Shown: in pieces, positions 25,348-32,969 of the stretch
Layout: each line of letters starts with the position of its first letter
Position numbering within the stretch: position 1 is the stretch's first letter
NCBI GenBank assembly: GCA_963793025.1
Contig: CAWBYL010000009.1
Location: 434,001-498,000, forward strand
DNA: 64,000 nt
Source: CAWBYL01 sp963793025
GTDB lineage: Bacteria; Actinomycetota; Acidimicrobiia; Acidimicrobiales; Acidimicrobilacustridaceae
Direction of reading: 5' to 3'
Program-made: the position numbers and the translations under genes
Notes under the pieces: model-generated
Databases searched by the model: none
Told to the model about the DNA's origin: nothing
What the model saw: only the letters and a program-made list of their open reading frames with translations

Positions 25348-26556
25348 ATGACCGATTCCATCTCCACGCCCCTGCGCCTGGGCGATCCCGACGCCTTCGC
25401 CGACGGGGTCCCCCACCAGCACCTCGCCGACCTCCGGCGTCGCGAGCCGGTCAGCTGGCAGCCGATGGAGGGCGAGCCGGGCTTCTTCGCCCTCCTGGCC
25501 CACGCCGACGTGCAGGCCGCCTCCCAGGACCCCGTGGTGTTCTCGTCGAGCGTCGGCGGGATCATGATCGAGGACTCGAGCGAGGAGCAGCTCGCCCTGT
25601 CCCGGGACATGCTCGTCGTGATGGATCCGCCCCGGCACGGGGGCTACCGCAAGCCGGTGTCCCCCAGCTTCAAGCGCGGAGCGGTGGCTGGTCTCGAGGT
25701 GCAGGTTCGCGCCGTGTGCCGAGACATCGTCGACGAAGCCCGGGCCCAGGGGCCCGACGTGGAGTTCGTGCACGACGTGAGTGCCAAACTGCCGTCCCGC
25801 GTCGTCGGGCGCCTCATGGGCCTGCCCGAGGCCGACTGGCCCCGGATCCACCAGCTTTCCGAGCAGATGCTCGCCGGCCAGGATCCCGAGGTCGTGCACG
25901 AGGGCGACCAGAACGCCATGTTGGAGATGGTCGGCTACGCCATGGCCTTCGCCGCCTCCCGCCGCCGCGACCCGTCGCGCGACGACGTCACCGACGTGTT
26001 GTTGACCGCCGACTTCGACGGTCACCGCATGACCGACGCCGACTACGCCAGCTTCTTCGTGCAACTCGTGGCCGCCGGCAACGACACCACCAAGACGCTC
26101 ACCTCGTCGGGTCTCGTCGCCCTGCTCCAGCACCCCGGGGAGGCGGCCCTGGTGCGGGCCGATCCGTCGCTGCTCGGCGGAGCGGTCGAGGAGATGCTGC
26201 GCTGGGCCAACCCGATCCACTACATGCGCCGGACCGCCACGGTCGACACCACGGTGCAAGGCGTGGACATCGCCGCCGGCCAGAAGGTCGCGCTCTACTA
26301 CACGGCCGCCAACCGTGACCCCGATGTCTTCGACGATCCCGATCGCTTCGACGTGCGGCGGCACCCCAACCACCACCTGTCGTTCGGCATCGCCGAGCAC
26401 TTCTGCCTGGGAGCCCACCTGGCCCGCCTCGAGGCCCGGGTCTTCTTCGAGGAGGTGCTCGACTCGTTTCCGTCCATCGCCCTCACCGGCGATCCGATCC
26501 GGCTCCGCTCCAACGTGGTCAACGGGTACCGCGTCGTGCCCGTGAGCCTCTGGTGA
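25348..26556 (+). CDS. Cytochrome P450 (bacterial CYP125/142/linalool-hydroxylase-like)
   Basis: 402 residues. The I-helix motif AGNDTT is at 243-248, ExxR at 282-285 (EMLR), and the heme loop FGIAEHFCLG at 346-355 with the Cys353 thiolate. It inserts one oxygen atom into a hydrophobic substrate, using electrons from the adjacent ferredoxin. The HxCxG loop style resembles actinobacterial P450s acting on steroids or terpenoids. ATG 25348 follows GGGGGGAAG. No ferredoxin reductase is nearby. Confidence 0.92.
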   Translation: MTDSISTPLRLGDPDAFADGVPHQHLADLRRREPVSWQPMEGEPGFFALLAHADVQAASQDPVVFSSSVGGIMIEDSSEEQLALSRDMLVVMDPPRHGGYRKPVSPSFKRGAVAGLEVQVRAVCRDIVDEARAQGPDVEFVHDVSAKLPSRVVGRLMGLPEADWPRIHQLSEQMLAGQDPEVVHEGDQNAMLEMVGYAMAFAASRRRDPSRDDVTDVLLTADFDGHRMTDADYASFFVQLVAAGNDTTKTLTSSGLVALLQHPGEAALVRADPSLLGGAVEEMLRWANPIHYMRRTATVDTTVQGVDIAAGQKVALYYTAANRDPDVFDDPDRFDVRRHPNHHLSFGIAEHFCLGAHLARLEARVFFEEVLDSFPSIALTGDPIRLRSNVVNGYRVVPVSLW

Positions 26557-26592
26557 CTCCTACCGGGCCCGGGACCTGCGGGTGGGGTCGGG

Positions 26593-27522
26593 TCAGCGCG
26601 GGAGAGGGGTGAAGGTCGGGGTGCGACCGCCGCACTCCTCGGTGAGCTCGTCGGCCGCAGCCCGCACGGTGGCCACGACGTCGCCCAGCTCGGGTCGAGG
26701 GACCGACTCCCGCAGCACGTGCACTTCGAGCACGTAGCAGGCTCGACCCTCCGGATCGAACACCGGAGCCTCCATGTAGGCGACCGGGACGGGCCTGTCC
26801 TCGGCCAGGTCGTCCACCGTCACCCCGAGACGGTCGAACACCTGGAGCAGCCCGAGACGCCCGGGCGGGGTGACGCGACGAGACGCGGTCAGACGGTCGA
26901 TGAGGGCCTGTGAGGCGAAGATCGCCTCGGAGAGCAGTTCGGTGGCGGCGTCGAGTCGCCACACGGCGACGCCGTGGGTGCGCACCGTCTCCAGGACCCG
27001 ACGGAGCAGCTCGCGGGACTCGGAGTCGCTGACCTGTCCCAGCCAACGCTCCTCGTCGTCGGTGCCGGCGAAGGCGATCACCGCGGCACCGAACGGCGGG
27101 TGCATCGGCACCTGGAAGAGCGGTCCCACCTCGAGTCCGGGTCGTGGTCCCATACGGGCCACCTGGGCGAGGCGATCCCCACCGACCAGGGAGAGCGTCA
27201 CTCCCTCCACCGCCAGCTCGTCGACGACGCGACGCATCACCTGGTCGGCCCGGTGCAGGATCGGGAGGCGGGACCGCACCGCGTTGGCGACGGGGATGAG
27301 GCCCCGTCCTGGTTCATAGGTCCGGTCGGCCCGCCGTTCGACCCAGGATCGGCGCTCGAGGGTCTCGAGGATGGCGAAGCACGTGGAGCGGCTGATCCCG
27401 AGGTTGTCGACGATGTCGCTGACCCTCAGAGGGCTCTCGGCGGCGAGCAGGAGCTCGACGACGGCCACCACCCGATCCGTCGGCGGAGAGGGCAGGCCCG
27501 GCCCCTCGATTCCCTTGCTCAC
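26593..27522 (-). CDS. IclR-family regulator
   Basis: 309 residues. The winged helix-turn-helix is at about residues 14-70 (LRVSDIVDNLGISRSTCFAI), followed by an IclR effector domain with HPPFGAAVIAF. GTG 27522 begins close to the HTH; the frame is open to 27573. It converges with the P450 gene and lies downstream of the MDR oxidoreductase on the same strand. Targets are probably the surrounding catabolic genes; CTGGTTGACTGGTT just upstream is a possible half-site repeat. Confidence 0.82.
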   Translation of the reverse strand: MSKGIEGPGLPSPPTDRVVAVVELLLAAESPLRVSDIVDNLGISRSTCFAILETLERRSWVERRADRTYEPGRGLIPVANAVRSRLPILHRADQVMRRVVDELAVEGVTLSLVGGDRLAQVARMGPRPGLEVGPLFQVPMHPPFGAAVIAFAGTDDEERWLGQVSDSESRELLRRVLETVRTHGVAVWRLDAATELLSEAIFASQALIDRLTASRRVTPPGRLGLLQVFDRLGVTVDDLAEDRPVPVAYMEAPVFDPEGRACYVLEVHVLRESVPRPELGDVVATVRAAADELTEECGGRTPTFTPLPR

Positions 27523-27567
27523 CGAACCAGTCAACCAGACCCCCGCCACCGGGGATCCGGACCGAGC

Positions 27568-27598
27568 CGGCACCCGGACGCGGCCGGCCTGGGTGCCG
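27568..27598. terminator. Hairpin downstream of the MDR oxidoreductase gene
   Basis: CGGCACCC (27568-27575) and GGGTGCCG (27591-27598) are perfect 8-bp arms, 24 bases past the stop codon of the minus-strand gene at 27622 and ahead of the IclR start. A terminator is the likely role; no U-tract is seen. Confidence 0.45.
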
Positions 27599-27621
27599 AA
27601 CGGTCCATCAGGAGCGGACCG

Positions 27622-28674
27622 TCACCGTTGCACCACGATACGGCCGATGGTGGTGCGGGCCTCCATGGCCTCGAGGCCCTGAGGGAGCTGCTCGAAGGCC
27701 ACCCTCTCCCCCACGACGGGGCGGATGGCACCGGCGTCGAGCAGCTCGAGGAGGTGGGCCTGGACCTGGCGGCCCTGTTCGGCGGGAGGCGAGTTGAACC
27801 GGGGGACGGGCACCGGCATCGGGAACTGGACGTCGAGTCCGATCGAACTGTCTCGGTAGGCCAGGATCACACCGAGGATGTCGAAGTTCCCGAAGCACAG
27901 CATCCGTCCCGAGATCATCGGGACCTCCTCGGCCTCGATGCCGCTGGCGAAGCCGACCACGAGGTGGCGCCCTCCCCGCCCGAGGCAGCTGAGCGATTTC
28001 ATCATCACGTCCCCACCCACGCCGTCGAAGCAGACGTTCACCCCGGCGCCCCCGGTCTCGGCGAGGGCGACCTCGGCGAAGTCCTGGTCGCGGTAGTTGA
28101 CCACCACGTCGGCCCCGAGATCCTTGACCACGTCGATCTTCTCGTCGCTCCCCACGGTGGCGATGACCCGCGCCCCGGCCGCCACCGCCAGCTGCACCGC
28201 GGCCGACCCGACCCCCCCGGCGGCGGCGTGCACCAGCACCGTCTCCCCCGACTGGAGTCGCCCCCGTTCGTGCAGCCCGAGGTGGGCCAGGTGGAACGGG
28301 TAGAAGAAGGCGGCGGCCTCGACGTCGTCGAGCTTCTCGGGGGCCTCGAAGGTCATCGCCGTCGGGCCCACCGTCAGCTCGGCATGGGCGCCGGTCGCGC
28401 CGTTGCCGCTCAGCGTCACCCGCTTGCCCAGCCAGGACTCGGCGCCCGACCCGGTGCCCACCACCTCGCCGACGCACTCCATGCCGAGGGTGTACGGAAG
28501 CGGTGGGTTGATGGTGAGGTAGCGGCCGTGACACCCGTCGACCTCGTTGTAGTTGAGGACGCTCGCGGTCGTCCGCACCAGCAGCTCACCGGGCCCGGGC
28601 TCGGGATCGGGGAGCTCGACGAGCTCGAGCGCTTCGGTCGGTCGTCCGTACCGCTTCACCTGCCAGGCGCGCAT
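27622..28674 (-). CDS. Zinc-free MDR quinone/enoyl reductase-like protein
   Basis: 350 residues. The N-terminal GroES-like domain has the RTTASVLNYNEVDGCHG region, and the nucleotide site is HAAAGGVGSAAVQLA at about residue 150. No structural or catalytic zinc cysteines are visible, so it belongs with NADPH:quinone oxidoreductases or enoyl reductases. ATG 28674 follows GAGGAGA. It lies 28 bases downstream of the substrate-binding lipoprotein gene, in one operon. Confidence 0.85.
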   Translation of the reverse strand: MRAWQVKRYGRPTEALELVELPDPEPGPGELLVRTTASVLNYNEVDGCHGRYLTINPPLPYTLGMECVGEVVGTGSGAESWLGKRVTLSGNGATGAHAELTVGPTAMTFEAPEKLDDVEAAAFFYPFHLAHLGLHERGRLQSGETVLVHAAAGGVGSAAVQLAVAAGARVIATVGSDEKIDVVKDLGADVVVNYRDQDFAEVALAETGGAGVNVCFDGVGGDVMMKSLSCLGRGGRHLVVGFASGIEAEEVPMISGRMLCFGNFDILGVILAYRDSSIGLDVQFPMPVPVPRFNSPPAEQGRQVQAHLLELLDAGAIRPVVGERVAFEQLPQGLEAMEARTTIGRIVVQR

Positions 28675-28702
28675 GTGGGTCTCCTCGTGTCGGGGAAGGC
28701 GG

Positions 28703-30118
28703 TCAGCCGAGGGTGGCGGCGGCGCCCTCGGAGTTGACGTTGACCGTGACCAGGTTGGACTTGTCACAGTCGAAGCTGCCGGCCTCGGTCGGGTAGGCCC
28801 GAGCGAACTCCCCGTCCTGTACCTGCAGCATCAGGTAGCAGGGCGACTGCTCGCCCAGGTCGTGGGGGCCGGTCATGCCGGCGGCGTCGAAGTCGGTGAG
28901 CGAGTTCAGCCCGTCGATCAGGTTGGCTCGCGTCAGGGCGTTGGGGCCCTTCTCCACGACGATCTGGTTGACCACCTGGTTGAAGGCGATGGCCGCCTGC
29001 CAGGAGACGGCGCCCCAGGTGTCGATCTTGTCCTCACCGACCGTGTCGACGTAGGCGGACAGTGCAGCGTTGGAGTCGGCTTCGAAGAACGGCAGGAACT
29101 GGATCCAGAGGTACGCACCGTCGACGGCACTGCCGCCGGTCGTGAGGAGCGAGTCGGTGTAGCACGCCACGCTGCAGGCCCAGACGATCTGGGAGGTGTC
29201 CACGCCCTGCGCGACGGCCTCTTTCATGTAGAGGCTCAGACCGAAGTCGGCGGCGCCGTCATAGACGTAGTTGGCGCCGGCCTTGAGCGGAGCGACGCGC
29301 GGGACGTAGTCGGACTGGGCGTCGCGAGCCGACATCACCGGGGTGGCGTCGAAGGTGATGCCCGCCGCTTCCTGGGCGGCGATGTCGGACGGTGCGCTGT
29401 TCTTGGTCGACGGGAGATCCCCGGAGACCAGGTAGACGCCGTGCAGATCCGGGTGGTCCTTCAGGAGCCAGGTGTAGGGCCCCTCCATCCGAGTGATGTC
29501 GCGGGCCGAGTCGGTGGCGATCGGGCAGCCCTCGGCGCGCGTGTTGACACCGATCGTCATGGGCGAGCACATCTCGTTCGTGTCCACGGCGAAGGCGGCC
29601 ACGTCCGGGAGACCGGTCGCCGCGCCCGCCTGGTCGGTGCAGCCGTCCTGGGTGCTGACGTCGGGGTTGAACACCGAGTTGCTGCCGACCATGGCAAAGG
29701 CGTTCGTGCAGGCGTCGATCTGACCGTCCTTGGCGGCGGCGGGATCGAACTTGCTGTCCCAGGTGCGGACCGCGAGCTGGCGACAGCCGATGCCGCCGTG
29801 GGCGTTCACGTACTCGGCGTAGCCGGTGATGGCGTCGACGTTGCCCTGGAAGAACCCGGGGGCCAACGGCGAACCGGTGTCGGCCATGACCTCGATGGTG
29901 ATCGTGTCGGCGGTGATCCCGACCTCGCTGGCCTCGAGCGGCTCGGTCTGGCAGGCCGCCGCCACGTCCTCGGCCGAGATGTCCCCGATCGGGAAGGCGG
30001 CGTCCGCGGATCCGGCCGTCGTGGACGAGGGTTCGGCGTCATCACCGGACCGACCACAGGACGCCAACAGGATCACGGCCAGCACGGCGAGTGCCAGCCA
30101 TCTCGGCTTCTTCAGCAT
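28703..30118 (-). CDS. Liv-type ABC substrate-binding lipoprotein
   Basis: 471 residues. A basic start followed by LALAVLAVILLASCGRSG gives a lipobox (LASC) near residue 21. The rest fits the type I periplasmic binding fold of branched-chain amino-acid transporters, with ITGYAEYVNAHGGIG as the family segment and several Cys likely in disulfides. ATG 30118 follows a long G run; ATG 30139 is possible. There is no permease beside it; the Liv permease at 58-61 kb has its own binding protein. Ligand unknown. Confidence 0.82.
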   Translation of the reverse strand: MLKKPRWLALAVLAVILLASCGRSGDDAEPSSTTAGSADAAFPIGDISAEDVAAACQTEPLEASEVGITADTITIEVMADTGSPLAPGFFQGNVDAITGYAEYVNAHGGIGCRQLAVRTWDSKFDPAAAKDGQIDACTNAFAMVGSNSVFNPDVSTQDGCTDQAGAATGLPDVAAFAVDTNEMCSPMTIGVNTRAEGCPIATDSARDITRMEGPYTWLLKDHPDLHGVYLVSGDLPSTKNSAPSDIAAQEAAGITFDATPVMSARDAQSDYVPRVAPLKAGANYVYDGAADFGLSLYMKEAVAQGVDTSQIVWACSVACYTDSLLTTGGSAVDGAYLWIQFLPFFEADSNAALSAYVDTVGEDKIDTWGAVSWQAAIAFNQVVNQIVVEKGPNALTRANLIDGLNSLTDFDAAGMTGPHDLGEQSPCYLMLQVQDGEFARAYPTEAGSFDCDKSNLVTVNVNSEGAAATLG

Positions 30119-30307
30119 CGTCCCCCCCGGGAGCATCATGTCGAATAGTCGTTGTCACCATTCGATATTCGGATACTAGTCACATCTCCTTATGACGACA
30201 ACAGCTCCGTTTCCGACCGGCGGTGCATCCGCCGACCTCACCACCCCCGTGGTTCGGTACGTGACCCCAGAGGGGACGTACTGGACCATCGGGGCCGGGG
30301 CGTGGCA

Positions 30308-31231
30308 CTACGAACGGGGGTCGGGGACGTCGCGTCGGGGCCACGTGCGCTCGAGCGCCTCCCGCACCGGACCGTCGCCGTACAGGCGCCGGGAGATCTC
30401 GCTGAGGTCGGCCATCGGCTGGACGCCCATCCCCCCGTCGACGGCGATGACCTGCCCGGTGATCCACGCCGCCGCCGGGGTGGCCAGGAAGCAGGCCAAG
30501 GCCCCGATGTCGGCGGGGGACCCCGGGGCGCCGAGGGCGGTGCGCTCGATCAGGTCTTCGGCCAGCTCCTCGGAGAACGACCCCACCGTGGCGTCGGTGG
30601 GCACGTATCCCGGCTGGATGGCGTTCACCCTGATGCCGCGCGGTCCGAGCTCGGCGGCGGCCGCCTTGACCATCATGTCGACCGCGGCCTTGGTGGCCGT
30701 GTAGGCCGACATCCCGAGCTCGGGAGCCGACGACGCCGCGGTGGAGATGGCCAGGAGCGAACCACCGTGGTCGACCATGCGACGGGCGGCGTGGCGGAAC
30801 GTCGACGCGGTGCCGATGATGTTCAGGTCACAGCAGAACCGCCACGAGGCGTCGTCGAGCAAGAGGAACGGGCCGGGCACCGCCGACCCGGCGTTGGCCA
30901 CCGCAACGTCGAGGCGCCCATCGGGTCCGGCGGCGACGTCGACCGCCGCTGCGACCTGGGCCTCGTCGGTGACGTCACACTCGACCGCTCGGATCTCGGC
31001 GCCCGGAACGGCCTCGCGCAAACCGGTCGCTGACGCCTCGAGGACGTCGAGCCGCCGGGCCGCGATGGTGACCGTGGCCCCCGCCGCGGCCAGAGCGTGG
31101 GCGATCCCCGAGCCGATGCCGGTTCCCCCGCCCGTGACCAGCGCATGAGCACCGTCCAGCGGCGCGGCGCCCCTGGCTGCCGGAATTGCGTCCTCACCCA
31201 TCTCTGCCCCCGTGCTCGTCGAAGCCGACAC
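30308..31231 (-). CDS. Short-chain dehydrogenase/reductase
   Basis: 307 residues. TGGGTGIG at about residue 33, VANAG at 110, Ser in AISTAASS, and the catalytic YTATK near 173 are all present, so it is a classical NAD(P)-dependent SDR. It probably acts on a 3-hydroxyacyl-CoA or alcohol. GTG 31231 is chosen because TAGCCT lies 10 bases upstream; ATG 31201, after GGGGGCAGAG, is an equally possible start. It is divergent from the esterase gene. Confidence 0.82.
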   Translation of the reverse strand: MSASTSTGAEMGEDAIPAARGAAPLDGAHALVTGGGTGIGSGIAHALAAAGATVTIAARRLDVLEASATGLREAVPGAEIRAVECDVTDEAQVAAAVDVAAGPDGRLDVAVANAGSAVPGPFLLLDDASWRFCCDLNIIGTASTFRHAARRMVDHGGSLLAISTAASSAPELGMSAYTATKAAVDMMVKAAAAELGPRGIRVNAIQPGYVPTDATVGSFSEELAEDLIERTALGAPGSPADIGALACFLATPAAAWITGQVIAVDGGMGVQPMADLSEISRRLYGDGPVREALERTWPRRDVPDPRS

Positions 31232-31241
31232 CCGAGCGGCG

Positions 31242-31247
31242 AGGCTA
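31242..31247 (-). promoter_or_regulatory. -10 hexamer of the SDR gene
   Basis: On the minus strand TAGCCT lies 10 bases before GTG 31231, consistent with a leaderless or very short-leader message. Confidence 0.4.
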
Positions 31248-31281
31248 GCGACCGCCCCGAGGACGGTGAGCGGCGATGACG

Positions 31282-31310
31282 CTCGGCACCATCCCGCTCG
31301 GTGCCGAGCC
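31282..31310. promoter_or_regulatory. 10-bp inverted repeat upstream of the esterase
   Basis: GCTCGGCACC (31282-31291) and GGTGCCGAGC (31301-31310) are perfect arms around a 9-base loop, 20 bases before the esterase ATG and in the divergent region shared with the SDR. It may be an operator serving both or a 5' untranslated hairpin. Confidence 0.45.
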
Positions 31311-31330
31311 GTTGATGGAGACTCCCGTCC

Positions 31331-32623
31331 ATGGGTGGGGTCTCCCTCGTGAACGGCTGGCTGCCGTGGGTCATCTACCTACTGGCACCGGTGACGGTGG
31401 TCCTGAGCGTCAGCTGGCGAGACGGACGGTGGCGGCGCGAACTGCTCTGGGGGGTGCCCATCGGGCTCGGCGTGGTCGTGGTGGCCTACGTGGCCAACGA
31501 CGTCTTCGACCTCATCCCGTACAGCTTCCCCGACTCGTTCTACGCCTTCGTGGGACTGGCCGCCTTCGCTGTCACCGTCGCCGTCGTGAGCTACCGCACG
31601 GACAGGGTGTGGCGCCGCCTCGACTCGTTCCTCGCCGTCGTGGCCTGCATCGCCCTGTTGGGGGTGGTGGTGAACGGCCACTACCAGTACTTCCCGACGG
31701 TGGCCAACGTGTTCGGGAAGGTGACCGACAACGAACTGGCCCTGCCCGAGCTCCAGGAGATCAAGGCCGAGGTCGAGAAGACGGGGACGCTCCCGACCAG
31801 CGGGTACACGGTGCACACCGCCATCCCGGGCACGGTGTCGGGCTTCCCGGCACGGGACGGCTACATCTACTTCCCACCGGCCTACTTCGCGAATCCCGCG
31901 CCGAAGCTCCCGGTGCTGTTGATGCTCCATGGAACGCCGGGCGGTCCCGAGGACTGGCTGGTCGGCGGGCAGGCGGCCCAGGTCGCCGACGCCTTCGCGG
32001 CACTCCACGACGGCAAGGCACCCATCCTGGTGATGGCTGACGCCACTGGCGGCGACACGGCCGACACCGAGTGCGTCGACGGCGGGCACGGGCAGAGTGA
32101 GACCTATCTGACCACCGACGTACCCAACTTCGTGAACAAGACCTTCGGGACGACACCGGGCGCCCGTTCCTGGGGCGTGGCCGGGCTGTCCATGGGCGGC
32201 TACTGCGCCCTCATGTTGGAGTTGCGCCACCCCGACCTGTTCGGCGTGTTCGGCGACTACTCCGGGCTCGACCAACCCGAGCTCGATCCGCCGGAGAACG
32301 CCCTCGCTGACCTGTTCGGCGGCAACCAACAGACGATGGACGGGTACGAGCCCGTCAAGATCCTCGGCGCCAAGCGCTTCGCCGGTCTCTCGGGCTGGTT
32401 CGAGGTCGGCACGAGCGACGACGAGCCGCTGAAGGCGACCCAGCAGATCGCGCCCCTGGCCGAGAAGGCCGGGATCACGACCTGTGTGCTGATCCGACCG
32501 GGCGGGCACGACTTCGGCTTCTGGCACCAGGCGTTCGAGAACTCGCTGCCCTGGATGTCGGCCACGCTCGGACTCGTCCCCATGCCGGTCGACACCCACG
32601 GCGCCGACTGCACGCACTCCTGA
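31331..32623 (+). CDS. Membrane-anchored alpha/beta-hydrolase esterase
   Basis: 430 residues. Three or four hydrophobic helices fill residues 8-125, followed by an antigen 85/esterase-D-like hydrolase: LPVLLMLHGTPGGPEDW near 195 (oxyanion region), nucleophile elbow GLSMGG near 285, and GGHDFGFWHQAF with the catalytic His near 395. Secreted actinobacterial relatives transfer or hydrolyse acyl groups on cell-envelope lipids; the substrate here is not known. ATG 31331 lies shortly after GGAG. Confidence 0.82.
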   Translation: MGGVSLVNGWLPWVIYLLAPVTVVLSVSWRDGRWRRELLWGVPIGLGVVVVAYVANDVFDLIPYSFPDSFYAFVGLAAFAVTVAVVSYRTDRVWRRLDSFLAVVACIALLGVVVNGHYQYFPTVANVFGKVTDNELALPELQEIKAEVEKTGTLPTSGYTVHTAIPGTVSGFPARDGYIYFPPAYFANPAPKLPVLLMLHGTPGGPEDWLVGGQAAQVADAFAALHDGKAPILVMADATGGDTADTECVDGGHGQSETYLTTDVPNFVNKTFGTTPGARSWGVAGLSMGGYCALMLELRHPDLFGVFGDYSGLDQPELDPPENALADLFGGNQQTMDGYEPVKILGAKRFAGLSGWFEVGTSDDEPLKATQQIAPLAEKAGITTCVLIRPGGHDFGFWHQAFENSLPWMSATLGLVPMPVDTHGADCTHS

Positions 32624-32685
32624 GCGCTCGGCGCTGTGTGGCCCGACCGCCGTCTTCCGCCCTTCCCCCGGTCGCCCGTGGGGCT

Positions 32686-32717
32686 GGTCAGATCCGGGGC
32701 GAGGGCGGAATCTGACC
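32686..32717. terminator. Hairpin downstream of the esterase
   Basis: GGTCAGATCCG pairs with CGGAATCTGACC (one bulged base) across a 9-base loop, 62 bases after the esterase stop codon. Likely terminator separating the esterase from the sortase operon. Confidence 0.5.
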
Positions 32718-32723
32718 GCTCCT

Positions 32724-32741
32724 GGTGTCATTTCGGACACC
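32724..32741. promoter_or_regulatory. Operator-like repeat before the sortase operon
   Basis: GGTGTC-ATTTCG-GACACC has perfect 6-bp arms, 165 bases before the first start codon of the repeat-protein operon. A promoter hexamer TAGATCT-like stretch follows near 32788. Its role is not established. Confidence 0.35.
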
Positions 32742-32906
32742 CCCAGTGGCATCTGAGCATGAACTGGGTGCAGGTGGAATCGTAGGACTAGATCTGGGTA
32801 GCAACCGACCGATCGATCCACCCGACGCCACGCCATTGCGGCGACCCGGGCGTTCGATCCTCGGTGGCCCCCGCGCCCCACCTGCTGTCCGGAGGAGACC
32901 ACTTCG

Positions 32907-32969
32907 ATGTTCGGTTTCGGTCACCCAGCCTCGGTCCTCGGCCCCGTTCGGCCGAGTCTCCGCCCGTGA
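32907..32969 (+). CDS. 20-residue leader ORF overlapping the repeat-protein start
   Basis: ATG 32907 is preceded by a strong GGAGGAG at 32891-32897, better than any site for the downstream gene. It encodes MFGFGHPASVLG... and stops at TGA 32967-32969, which overlaps the GTG 32966 start of the next frame (GTGA). This is a translational-coupling layout. The alternative is that one missing or extra base split the true N-terminus of the repeat protein. Confidence 0.45.
   Translation: MFGFGHPASVLGPVRPSLRP

Noticed and set aside
30192..30704. Plus-strand open frame near the binding-protein promoter
   Set aside because: Runs antisense into a clear SDR gene and lacks a ribosome site; its non-overlapping part is short.
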